In this document: piece after piece, positions 32,301 through 34,717 of the stretch | How the letters are laid out: the number at the start of each line of letters is the position of its first letter | Numbering within the stretch: the first letter of the stretch is position 1 | NCBI GenBank assembly: GCA_002314805.1 | Contig: DCHJ01000101.1 | Coordinates: forward strand, 1 to 36,237 | Direction of reading: 5' to 3' | Length of the DNA: 36,237 bases | From: Lachnospiraceae bacterium UBA1755 | Lineage (GTDB): Bacteria; Bacillota; Clostridia; Lachnospirales; Lachnospiraceae | Notes under the pieces: model-generated | Seen by the model: only the letters and a program-made list of their open reading frames with translations | What the model was told of the DNA's origin: nothing | Databases searched by the model: none | Program-made: the position numbers and the translations under genes

Positions 32301-33937
32301 ACGAGGCTCCTACTCAGAATGTTATCTATGATCAGATCATCCTGCACAGGGATCCTGTCATTGAAAATGAGCCGGTGCTTGACGAGACATCAGGACTTCC
32401 TACAGGTACAGTTAAGAGATCTATTACCGGATACAATAATTACATGGCAGTACTCGGCACAGGCGGTGTATTGACTACCAATATTGCCGATGGTGCTGTT
32501 CAGAGGCATTCCGTTGAGGAGATCAATAACTTCTTTACATCCAAGGATCCTATCATCATGGAGCGTCTGTCAGACGGAACGATCGTGATATATGATTATG
32601 TAAGAGGAATGAGGATATCCAACGTTACGCTGACTAAGAAGGCAAGCTTCACGAGCTTTGCACTGGATAAGGTAGTGAGTCTGACAACCGGTCTTACCGG
32701 AGGAGAGACGACAACATCCAAGGCCAGCGGTTCGGAGCCGGCCAACGGTCTTACCGTACTGGGCAGCTCGAGATTCATTGTGACCACGGCTGCTCCTGCT
32801 AAATCAGCAATGACGACAGTGACCAACGGTACTGCGGCTGATACAGGCGGTACGGGTTCAGGCAACCCTGATCTCAATAGTGCAGCTTCAGGTACGGCCA
32901 ACGGCATAGATAAGGATTCCGTACTGGGAGTCATCACAGGTACGGCTCCGAACGGTACCAATACCGCACTTACTTCAGGTGGTGAGACAAACGGTACCAA
33001 TACCGAGAGCGGCGAATCCGGAGATATTGGCGGTACAGCTCAGCTTACATCCATAGAGGATGAGGATGAAGGTATATCTTCAGGTGCTTCGGATAATGTC
33101 AGGGTCGTTGATGCTGAAGACGAGGAAGCAGAGTTTGACGAGGCTGAAGCAGAGTTCGAGGAAGAGGAATCCGAGGAAGACGAAGAAGCTGAGTTCGGTG
33201 AAGAAGAGACTGATGCAGATAAGAGTCATGAAGAGACGGAAGTAGCATTCACGATCGAGGACGATATTCCGCTGTCTACGGCAGTCTATATCCCGGGAGA
33301 GGGAGTTGTGGATATGGAAGGCAATCAGGTTGCCGGAGAGTCTGAGGTTACCTATGTTGAGGGTACCGGCGTCTATATCAACAATGAGCTGGCATTTGAA
33401 GAAAGTCTGTTTAATACAGACCGCGGCTTCGCGGAATCTGCAGGAAAAGCGGCCGCTTCAGAGGCAGGAGCAGCTTCCGGCGGAAATTATGCGAACTCGG
33501 TACTTCTTGTAAAACCCGGAATGGCAGCAAAACAGCTTTCGGCAATATTCGGTTCAGGTATCAGCATGCAGGATCCGATCTCAGGTGAGCTGGCAAAGTA
33601 TGTACTGGAGGATATGCTCAAGGGCAGAAATACGAAGGTATCTGATGCGCTCGCAAGGAAGGCTGCAAGTGAGAGCCGTGCTGCCCGTGACATGAGTTTA
33701 AGGAACAGCAGACTTGCAGAGGAGTATTTCGAGAACATGGAGGCAGAGTATCAGCCGCTCGATATTGAGTATGCACCTCTTGCGATCAGGGCAGGCTTCA
33801 GGAAAGTGATGGAGAATGACGAACGTGGCGGCACCCTTCTGATCGTGGCGGCTGCGGTGTTCGGAGCTCTGGTACTGGCTGCGATCTATTTCGGAGCTAT
33901 CAGGAAAAAGGATGAAGATGACCGGAATGCAGCCTGA
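8378..33937 (+). CDS. Giant (8519-residue) repeat surface protein with membrane helices at both ends
   Basis: One uninterrupted frame fills 70% of the window. In order: basic start, membrane helix (about 8-28), a ~200-residue domain resembling the preceding gene product, a Gly/Thr/Ser/Asp-rich linker (about 265-330), nine modules of ~410 residues (9412-20580), two or more beta-rich domains (20580-22560), three beta-helix/GLUG-like blocks (22560-27150), six LamG-like modules (27615-32060), a unique domain, an Asn/Gly/Thr linker, an acidic tract (33052-33243), a helical region, a membrane helix ('LLIVAAAVFGALVLAAIYFG', about 8487-8506) and 'RKKDEDDRNAA'. There is no LPXTG. Positive charges flank the cytosolic side at both ends, so the protein should be a huge extracellular loop tethered twice. 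Estimated mass is about 0.9 MDa. Modules resemble adhesion and glycan-binding folds, but no enzyme motif was seen. Its place in the rotary operon suggests it is moved, gated or displayed by the motor (inference). Confidence 0.95.
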   Translation: MKNKFKGWLIALSAVIIVVVIVALTALSKIAVLGEDGYAVPAAAAISQGLQKGDKEKITMQEVRYDDVVYANALGYYVGESHIGIDKAFPIYTNEGNTLRFLDDENYLVSPSIEILPTYEGLYLNNGYTFNQFFDQADPTEYILLALNNGFYINAQPAVFTNKLGSKDIPLNSIVRFTDDSVRWYSYNDGGVLKYGDEESVFDACITIGEHTYYYNDFLDALGLIQKAIRTGKPVLPDPEAPEEPALKEVPKIEDGAEGTSGTDGTTGASGTAGVGENTSAESGDEDTVVVTDTDPVVAQGTVVVEVDDQDNSSVVTENSTKTFGYDSPDGESADQPVTTKKKYSAPTVKLTYLDGEMYGIVGEMEITDDVKNRSLRGGVTINAYYKPDADGSVPSDIPVATISESLNESGQFVLGDFMPGSTLVFSYSYKYLESNSDNSAVEEKSYVSAPKEIVLEDYDPDKISPLKAAWTELYAGAEDAFVFEKFRVLNAESCSLADLKTDNRKNTLSHLDHIAVELECESIEGTAPSAAQKISTQIGYDGKASDYSNGGYIFQQDITVNSAAMSEAEGSAVRLQSDGVYKYTVGAVDRFGNRLPMDIDISGNTGVQGAFKAHVSNTLQFDNFNGTGSAGFSSRVYTCKKLPAASITVLKNESSRLELKASVTKGTESLVKGTGFRFYMIKGSSGGKEVMSGTINGKAFSGQKELLVMPSDLQSGDFTVVINNLTDGDSYEACVVCDYDVTPTSPRAVDGRLPAVKEYKAGSRYISTIGSEMRIPEVNIGNIRPWYYSINADLEINDPDKTIVGDIKVEAYKDPSCTSLIDSTKTKAAGEIFLGNMEPGKKVYLRYSYTYLKGKKGFSSAASFVSGIIPVSLPVYNGAGFTPAKASWDEVFAAYQNGMQLDSVKLENTSDYQPGDKTYANIKKDTLSHIESILLTLKPEGKSEEYLITMDSGFVSGAKSRPATFTSVGRLAYSNKRHVYSVEALDKYGNVLPVVIDANSSGSVDYRSFRGNIYTRKALPKASAKSETDQVKNEIHLTIRVSDSDEAIVRDKNLSFYVTDTDYRRVRISGRIAETGGVSFSDRDSIELTPHRLTSEYEIVLTGLEPGKDYIAFVDGTCNFTPDGTAGFTPIADQICRLLEENFTPEGGITPTPEVEEYQVPEVTLTSLGSWIYAVTGKLDIVDRTTSINGGVMVDVFTDIEGTGETYQDSEGRTVYPARDAAGKEMYSGKGDHLQSKVKTSEEFAVGTLKPGSTAYFQYHYSYKYTVTNTLGQREVRKATVYSDITKVKLEKFDQSEVPEVRVSWKEDWASDTDTFRYKEFEVTDAVGYDRQAPVFTIENYKKNTTAFINHLELTLKSRTDGQERYIAIGKDYISAASTDVITFVAKDAGLKPDTVYDYSVIAKDAYGNLLTLKIGESRIDSSAYKGAIYTRKTAPTASISEISNVVGDLKLGISLGSDMSMFVTGSEPVLKVYGGVSQADVQTISGKVDAHPFVKKTEKSIDVTRAEHQAVIESLEPNTDYTVAVCGSYDPTPTVIPEGQPHLALTEYDTLACLNVHTAAPMGEAEMPTAVLGETKVWAYVADVAMNIRDRDRLLDDGVTITLYSGIKGASQDADPVKDVFGRDVYSRDNYKGTEAIAVKKLKGSGNAVFDSLQPGADVYLQYTYSYTYDKETIVTDPATGKKIRTVVTHKEDNASDYVKITLLSSDSAQIYPISAQWKEVFAAYEKGFKLEDAVLKNTSSYTEGNKVFSNMILNTLEYVESLEYRFTAKDDASYSVTVEIGGEAIGSAKESTAGSGPSFADAQLPARSDTEYEYTVTAKDHWGNTIPMVISAGGGKAVGYTDFKGTIFTRKAKPSADINKQDNEEDIVRLSVTVKDTDAALIASSSEPVRFVMKDSEGQTFLMDGYYSVAGQQTAVSGAGEIIIPDGCKEMLITLTGLYDPTNYTAYVYGSYDQQPAARSGAVDGRVEAQHDAELGKRDFSVTGLLKVGVDLEDAFVYGVTGKLSINDPYAVLKGGVTMTVGKSMTGAGVPVQDSKGRNVYHACDDDGSVVCTVNSKEMLIETSYSYSQEFVLGELEPGSTVYYQYKYTYEKESGGGTRTVYSDVTEIRLPQYSASLLLPAYMDVQHNKAAYDDTWGLSSVKLRNDKSYDTSASFTVENYKKNTVAHIDRIEYTFRNTVSDKAVSDKIDAAAVSRISRAGSGTSYVGKHGLMEPDSVYSYSVCAYDKYNNVLPFKISEDSIVDKDYSEYSGKIYTRKAAPAVTVTQADSTVENTALVVDASDCLDSFAADAELEFNITAVGSNDRLDLHGKLDGTDFAKTKTLKWKVSGGRASIDLDSLPSGTVLKAYVKGCYNAAPSNLPEGMTKDDFNVTVPEVIGMLTFSTTAESGEKIIPGVELGAFESWMYGFKTKVTVTDPSQIIKNSVNVIVYSSIEDKNGLAMASYKDAEGNLRYPHADTSGASAWTGAERLINKTAKRTSDILFTDIKPGSTVYIQYAYEYSYTVDHITVDPETGKKTNKPETKSASVLSDLIEQKIPAYASDKLEPVKLSWNDKGEGVFASAANSFALSDVRAENTSSYDPLDPSFENVKKDTLSYAYGVKLFIEKDGDGAQATPSEVEMSHLFVERIKREGSSFSAPAGVLKDSNTKYRYTAKVYDKYNHELPSRLYIGSDTEAAAGYIYTSKTVPTAKIDRSAMANGKVTFTISMIDPDSSLKAGADLSFILTDGTGKAQTISGSLNGVAFSGLESVVLDGSRAENQVVVKDILLNTDYTVNIMGSYDPQPDGCETMTEAEGRLKEQTDVLLTKYYFNIQTAGGVEYQDPQVKVEDITPWAYAIGGSLKITDPAMTIQDGVKLEVYSTAQRSASSRITGLAASRTRAFVLTAVKPGTTVYLGYEYTYCDEAGALHTVAPALVPVKLQSVSEIELYPIKAEWNEVFAGYEQQLELSGMKLRNTADYDPAVRDNLDNYKKNTLGLINAIRLKVTPDGMTESKTLNVSNSAIRDAQATSSEGRYISSSNSLDPDKKYSYTVTAYDDYDNELPLKICVNKATPDDADYSDYREFTGTVYTRNRINASVKEKKNTLGKLELEIEISDPDRALINAADDKLIFNFYDSDHKACLVKGKLDSKTAINSYAVELPAKEYAEDVLKYTVQIDNVDPGRLYYAEVTGSYDPTPTPVKGAAGYPALEKVRKLIGSVKINTKGADAANRAPEVTFGEFIPWTYAVGGSVQITDKDNVMTTGVTVTASDGSGNVLAQATVFNSGEFALYPLEPGSKVYVTYSYDYAVKTGKWEKNDSGQYVNVIEKYVVNSPAPVEVQLPQFSTEDVNKVNASWEIEKAEYMDSFELRQLKIATPSQYDAAAKVFSFDNFRKNTAIYVDHIDLSLKKADIAADQASDSVFTISRNTVKRAIELPTSYYSTRTLEADSAYQYQAKAYDQYGNEMPFVVTDNDEGTFDGYIYTRKGAPKISISLVENVIGDMRFKVTVNDSTYGSLIEDHDSGEGLILAIEGTTTASPSETYTLNMHGTIKKDDGEAVRYGTGQYDLADSLTLLSDAGEPEFSYTISDDNLELGDKYVISITGDYDPTPQALKGIYQVPLVENTVLARSSFKASDGTYNDQGEESGGGSGGGEGHEGSQIKLYIQPKIAFSKYDPWMYAIGSKGTISDPTSSLAGGVAFTAYLGVDGLGRHETNEHGQEVYSKDDYHGVGVATRTVRSRTGEFVLAPLTPGSSYYIQYTYKYNPLQVTVITEEGTRKKTVETERLPQESFTSDIVKVTLPTVSEVLGDPQKYGRVYDVLCSYKDNFAGFEDTFGFMDLRLTNTSDYKEDPEEFTFANYKLNMLQYLNRIEVTLTREGESGTKEYTVTKKYSDEAKITGIDWTGVAAQEKDILTSNAVYKYTVRAIDSYGNVIPLSVKNGSDKPEDYTLYIGEAYTRKATPKVEFKTAENKSGKITLKLTLTDKDSALLRDKPVLISIKDNADYSFATMGGTLKKPDGSTEQLKGKQELELTDAGEYTLSLNSLAFSHAYKIYAYADYDPQPSARAADPEESRVKKVTDECIGSYLFTTAMMESGIFKFSTSIDDELITSDSAVIEYTMEKESTQAVMNMISEMRLVVRDTQNRDVFTYTMYRDELSAVLPDPESETFVVATKSETSPELVIHGPWRTETDGETLQNIWDQLFVRQRTIEAVNAQGDPVTAYEYDPAATIVMDLPDDLLESATVYKLDVGMVVVQGGDEFGMKTTLSNSRLTTRKLAPVAKYDEVFTAGNVLELINPYVYDKDTALSGETACYIYSGTSCIGKASIDVSHKLDDKVHANIRFDSLDEGAVYDIIIRSQYYNDHVSGGSPVTLDICSWRITAGSRLNGKVELKELKYQSAIDTKTQWLYYTPEEVQELIDKSSNKELTGNDAWTKSTSGAYELPEGAAAIAVDTPLPVGTSNVYVGAIFYSVGTNGKLTERWRANNTRGDGVFAVPDNAAYVKFYLDTAYSFAENGLDVSYYTDVKKITIEDSGEPEVHQGWRYSIWDDPTQLPYDGGNSSVYCIYMVPVQPGEAYLMSTTATYGMDGHVSWYDENKQYINRLTSTAGNYMISVPEGARYATFVWNNRSTVLSGAYEPYRIVSAGKAGSEKYSAKYSVRVQDLGRYLEKESKDGIARATLTVRRSESYTQPDWKDYDTQTIELNDMGGDDGWLYDEVLSQRGLAPDSYYSVTVSVLFHGVSIDLDTRYFRTDATYEVIHNFGEMQKVLRNPYANFIVVNDFEYRANISTSSFTLYGSIDFQGHTITMNPSVTNGMSTARQGSIRNLVLSFADGYSGNYRPFIYSNSGTMENIIVRTEGKFTKTEYAYDDYGLLTCVNYGTIRNFILELGDDLTWDRAANGQAMFLLYGNNYGTIESGYVYGAVKPDGTKAKLIVGGPDWKGYTAQSNQYFMFGRNYGTLRNVFCVLDCDKYQTDLNPSFNIILEQPSGSSVENLYYVGDTTLIKTDETRETSVAENMFFYGDEKRYGTADNVWRVTKVKYLSGTLERVTYCEPNNLSDTLWQAARLGEDGEVFAINSNVSNGFYPRLILPQCMQKNQKYLPLPESQMVLEPEYMGTDILDYTGDSTGIIKVTFRNPYNVNIESISIGNLTTEIISQGKNSDGYWDVLLSARVDEEAGDQYLSAYTVNSFVYSGMAIPTVVGKESTGFEFYKQINSIDDWARIREHTNWNYRLKTDLDFAAETDDSRIQLRADSKGKNYTFTGKIDGRMDNDLGNWAIQNITLKDHNYPSIIYRTKDAAITNLDVENLRISGARSCTDGQHGFIGQAEYTVFDNVHLRNAELTGSVDVGVLAGTILRSNVTNCSVKGAKIRDVKTDRESVYGGLVSDTTSTLYRSVFVVGLDMSVDKCTNILGLGGIMGRADGCRLSDGYATGIIKGASSYAGGIAGSYYNSINLNSYVDTSDYSSCWSNVTLDITGDHVGGIFGKENARGTGIFAIGDIYCRNLNVHRVVGKASTNGKMKSAYAGQTVTDVDDGNRDDADYLITEEDIAKWNVWADKIGIDSNWNLQEEISAGKYPKVYYYPAKYDANGERVLVEDQMDIYLPGQAGGQILTVSDNECIYDPEARVSKDQPSLGRYQVKAAIEHPGLSAADFEAGVNSGQFSVTVDGMNCTDYCEVMTPASGEESNSITINTAVYSAAWDIYRLRVRYEIDGVSYELMREVEYTNVSTGEIAECYWEIRSIYDWYQRVGEHGKNFENFRFMVPVSFVDPDTGERSFGQTENYGYTESDFRNLRINRLEGVTEIGSEVPTSGIRHFEYKINSEGDPWIIYMMTPMRDFLIEDAKANLTDTELKTARTRTSAIQFCYGLDNCTFRDIEVTSQSQSMQKSAFIYQSYRPVENIDVDGIKYHGTAAASYVAGLMVYATTVNNLTASGIDIDLPSGNEVGGLFFSTSGITNAVITDGTVNAKSKAGLLGSSNNGNINGIVIGSEDTTWSVTASGESAGGVTYWTNSPSRNVTVRNGTVSAGTGYVGGAFGYHYDNCYSTHGEGMTVSGQGYVGGLCGFMYWSISDSYIVDSSVSAKNPGASDSGIGGIVGYLQFNITGCTVRNTRVTGYNTVGGAVATVQTGNRSHTFNSIYVAEDVTVTATSPANCNVGGIGGTIYSPLASNIACGAEVTAAGSRAGGLFGTVNHQSGYYTSIKNCYYNGRITANDYVGGITGYNNNYVSYTAYDTVSKQNVTVNTVTWLTSSGQGADSGSYKTRSVADRLLVSGTFNSNGTNVSAWFNNRYDTDPDTGEKCGDSFKLYIWDQTCINGTPVNTAELPMQSGKYISAEDYRKDATYRELGFGDGFCLDQSMDVMVTYMPFVIYNGAVMKYSNYSVYAVDASGRETGTVKAGIRLPDFGTNPDATVVYASGVDTVNIEVSKHVDYETPSNKFPEAYVILDHLDTSGTQYINTGIKPDLETTLEIKFRPLKKGLTGGWVDIAGINKGDTAPGAFTIRDYYGQQLGSLLWYMGGAMLTGGSGLISYASDNTLRMGPEGADINGVHYDWTHTPTYTDIGMTLTIMRMNPAGKSWRSTGQRWYYSRIYQGDELVQNLVVCRRKSDGVLGMYDTVKGNFLTNAGTGSFVAGQPLSTADARALLDEADVTYPEDYENGDSQDKESFPDSYILLDYARSTGTQYIDTGFNATSDRLRAEIGYDGTSNGTHAWGFKAKATDTNYFMTYYTGGYDYFVFRGTRYAQQKYTAGVKRDGIYDYDGTTLNVTINGIKEYTGKTSGFLGKELGNFMLFTAGGLHETSRRSSTYIWYARIYQDGVQVRNLVPVMRREDREVGFYDMVNGKMYCNAGTGVLLPGSALSDEDAKAVLTSAGIAYDEDYTNADGLFPSDYQLLESITSGGVAYVDLEYGFKPDDEVYYRFSQSTNANDKYMISPSTWNNNNNRFGMGAQTQKFVIGYGAAGTNTTYLLPETTFDYAVHDWQYKDHVFSVTDLGLSKDVSGITFGAESSNLRLFYGYNAATAGTVYSYKQVRNGATVCDLIPVRLKSSDQLGLYDVAAHKFYTNTGLGTFTAGKALSAADARALLDEKGVSYPSGFDNGDTEGSKKLYELYQLVDYIQSSGAQYIDTGYAPGADAKIYAKFESSKREIDGTGYILGSSVNASVLNGYSIDINEKNEVGFRDNSATRTAAGIAIEPGEVHEYTLQSDSLTIDDQAIDGLGAHLSTGLNDLLLFRSNTTSAGYISGKMYGVKIWDGDTLVRNLVPCIRRSDLTAGMLDLVNNKFYGNAGKGVFSYGTLLDDASARSLYTEAGVALSSDFTNMGTGIDVDHPVHLGAADVTITYNGNTDTYRTDENGVLTFGYDFVHDITVNGVTWKAEDLRRTMTLSNPNSPAATAAAKEAGDTSNLDRDIWYYIDPVAGTLNYGTESRCGEPADIPADQYMSVEYLQGTGTQYIDTGFKASTDRIRVEVGYDGSSLQKNAWGFAGVSGDTGWFNPYSRSSGYDEFCCGTNSGTGLKLANQKYTVGVKRDCIYDYDGTTLDITINGVKQYSGTPGSFISQERGNFMLFNTSGKVQASRISSSYIWYARIYQDDKMVRELYPVVRISDGKPGMFDTVGQKFYGSVTDKDFVYDPAEVTHYHEGTQVVSGTVDMGDAGKPVNIWTRMTDAGAVTEVLTSEGAVYPLVPSVTQPEEEGAFPDGYQILDYAQSTGTQYIDTGIKNWNNTLEYEIKMSIEQQASGTHTYFGAWDVWNTAGTRIPGISTYSGYKVGKSFVAGGSSSVGNDLGIRNGQTGTIALKGDTMSWSEGSSAGFNRGNEFTNSTPITLYACYCGTKINEYAVYKLYHAKFWLDGEIVRDLIPVMRRSNKQVSFYDAATGEFYYKKGTGDLTAGTPLSTEAAKAVMEASGISYPDDFDNSDASSSKLNLKCSVGLGSMSDPAVGVKDSKPFWSTNIVVTDTQTQAQASMPLYDYHNFSKLGGTQGDAQDGTLLGMRQYIEGDLSYNEAPTQNVIYDQIILHRDPVIENEPVLDETSGLPTGTVKRSITGYNNYMAVLGTGGVLTTNIADGAVQRHSVEEINNFFTSKDPIIMERLSDGTIVIYDYVRGMRISNVTLTKKASFTSFALDKVVSLTTGLTGGETTTSKASGSEPANGLTVLGSSRFIVTTAAPAKSAMTTVTNGTAADTGGTGSGNPDLNSAASGTANGIDKDSVLGVITGTAPNGTNTALTSGGETNGTNTESGESGDIGGTAQLTSIEDEDEGISSGASDNVRVVDAEDEEAEFDEAEAEFEEEESEEDEEAEFGEEETDADKSHEETEVAFTIEDDIPLSTAVYIPGEGVVDMEGNQVAGESEVTYVEGTGVYINNELAFEESLFNTDRGFAESAGKAAASEAGAASGGNYANSVLLVKPGMAAKQLSAIFGSGISMQDPISGELAKYVLEDMLKGRNTKVSDALARKAASESRAARDMSLRNSRLAEEYFENMEAEYQPLDIEYAPLAIRAGFRKVMENDERGGTLLIVAAAVFGALVLAAIYFGAIRKKDEDDRNAA
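9412..20580 (+). repeat. Nine tandem degenerate ~410-residue modules in the giant protein
   Basis: Modules begin near 9412, 10702, 11858, 13082, 14338, 15561, 16846, 18013 and 19308, spaced 1150-1300 bp. Each opens with a pattern like 'PWMYAIG...I.DP....GGV', then 'PGS.VY.QY.Y.Y', then a helix-like 'A.W.EVFA.YE' with 'NTS.Y' and 'N.KKNTL..I', then 'Y.Y.V.A.DKYGN.LP', 'IYTRKA.P', and closes with 'GSYDPTPT'-like text before a short linker. Each probably holds three or four immunoglobulin- or fibronectin-like subdomains. The copies are old: motifs persist, but most positions differ. No calcium-binding or catalytic motif stands out. Confidence 0.88.
22570..27150 (+). other. Three beta-helix / GLUG-like blocks in the giant protein
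   Basis: Each block is introduced by a similar edge segment: near 22575 'NFGEMQKVLRNPYANFIVV', near 23945 'NSIDDWARIREHTNWNYRL', near 25515 'IRSIYDWYQRVGEHGKNF'. Short rungs follow, many with 'GGI.G' or 'GGL.G' turns such as 'SYAGGIAGSYYNS', 'HVGGIFG', 'YVGGLCGF' and 'GIGGIVGYLQ', typical of GLUG-type right-handed beta-helix surface proteins. The first block uses 'NYGTI' rungs and has fewer GG turns. Such solenoids usually act as adhesive or spacer rods. A region of other beta-type sequence (about 24900-25500) separates blocks two and three. Confidence 0.75.
27615..32060 (+). repeat. Six LamG/concanavalin-like modules with conserved helical linkers
   Basis: Modules start near 27617, 28301, 28958, 29618, 30598 and 31380, most with 'Y..LDY..STGTQYIDTG'. 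They contain 'LVRNLVPVMRRSD..VGFYD' and end 'KFYTNAGTGTFTAG'. This arrangement is typical of jelly-roll modules in gut Firmicutes surface proteins, usually presumed to bind glycans. Five of the modules (all but the fifth) are followed by a linker like 'LSDADARALLDEAGVSYPED', then 'F.NGD'. Modules two and five are the closest pair (shared 'IYDYDGTTL', 'WYARIYQD'), suggesting a later duplication. An extra ~110-residue domain (30260-30600) is inserted between modules four and five. Confidence 0.82.
33052..33243 (+). other. Acidic Glu/Asp tract near the C terminus of the giant protein
   Basis: About 64 residues consist largely of Glu and Asp (for example 'DAEDEEAEFDEAEAEFEEEE'). They follow an Asn/Gly/Thr/Ser-rich linker and precede the membrane-proximal helical region. 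The tract should be disordered and strongly negative, and may bind cations or keep the stalk away from wall polymers. Confidence 0.85.
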
Positions 33938-33959
33938 TAAGGGATGTATAACAGCGAAA

Positions 33960-33965
33960 AAGGAG
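33960..33965 (+). promoter_or_regulatory. Ribosome binding site for the GAF protein
   Basis: AAGGAG lies five bases before ATG 33971. An in-frame ATG at 33944 lies upstream, but has no such site and would add nine residues unrelated to the fold. Confidence 0.8.
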
Positions 33966-33970
33966 TTAAT

Positions 33971-34717
33971 ATGCTACAGGAAGAGTCATTAGAGATCAAG
34001 GAGGCCATGAAGGTCACCAGATACCGGCAGCTTAATGAAGCGTTCCAGAAATTCACCATTGACGAGGAGACCAACCTCAACGAACTGGTGAGAGTGGTCC
34101 TGGAGAATACAGTCAAGGCGATGGATGCCGTAGCAGGTACCCTGTGGTATTATGACAGGCATGGGGATGGCAATATTCATATCAAGGCAGTCTACGGGGG
34201 CGGCGAGATGACAGGTATCACGCTGCGCCCCGGAGAGGGTGTGGCAGGAAAGGTAATTGAATCCGGCACGTCTGCGATGATCGCAGACTGCCAGAAGGAT
34301 TCGCGCTGGGCCGGCAAGGTGGACAGAAATACCGGCTTCAGGACGGAATCAATGATCTGTGTGCCTATCTTTGTTGAAGAGGATATATTCGGATGTATTC
34401 AGATCATCAATAAGGTAGACAGGGATATCTTTGACAAGAAGGATCTCAAGTTTGCGGATTCACTGGCACAGTATGTTTCAGGGATGCTTTCGTCGTGCCC
34501 TAACGAGCTGCTTAAGCAGTACAATTTCTTCCACAGTGACTGGGATGAGAAGACGACCTTTGCCAATGTCTTCCACAATGATAACGGCATGAAGATGAGA
34601 GCAGTCCTGAGAAGCATGGAAGAGATACAGAAGCTGTCGGCGGTTCAGCGTGAGAGTGTATTCTATCATGCGGAGAAGATCCGCAAGATACTTAACGGGC
34701 GCAGAAAGGAGTCATAG
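33971..34717 (+). CDS. GAF-domain protein
   Basis: The 248-residue soluble protein has a short N-terminal helical region, a GAF domain (about 35-172) and a helical C-terminal extension. Typical GAF signatures are 'RPGEGVAGKVIESG' (86-99), 'ADCQKDSRWAGKVD' and 'TGFRTESMICVPIF' (121-134), then 'IFGCIQIINK'. GAF domains bind small molecules or cyclic nucleotides, or mediate dimerisation in signalling proteins. No kinase, GGDEF, HD or DNA-binding domain is attached, so the protein may act as a regulatory subunit that passes a signal by protein contact. It starts 33 bp after the giant gene and its stop abuts the next start, so it is in the same transcript. A regulatory role for the motor is inferred from position only. 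Confidence 0.88.
   Translation: MLQEESLEIKEAMKVTRYRQLNEAFQKFTIDEETNLNELVRVVLENTVKAMDAVAGTLWYYDRHGDGNIHIKAVYGGGEMTGITLRPGEGVAGKVIESGTSAMIADCQKDSRWAGKVDRNTGFRTESMICVPIFVEEDIFGCIQIINKVDRDIFDKKDLKFADSLAQYVSGMLSSCPNELLKQYNFFHSDWDEKTTFANVFHNDNGMKMRAVLRSMEEIQKLSAVQRESVFYHAEKIRKILNGRRKES
34706..34711 (+). promoter_or_regulatory. Ribosome binding site supporting a GTG start
   Basis: AAGGAG is six bases before GTG 34718, which directly follows the TAG stop of the GAF gene. The GTG start gives a complete signal peptide. Confidence 0.8.
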
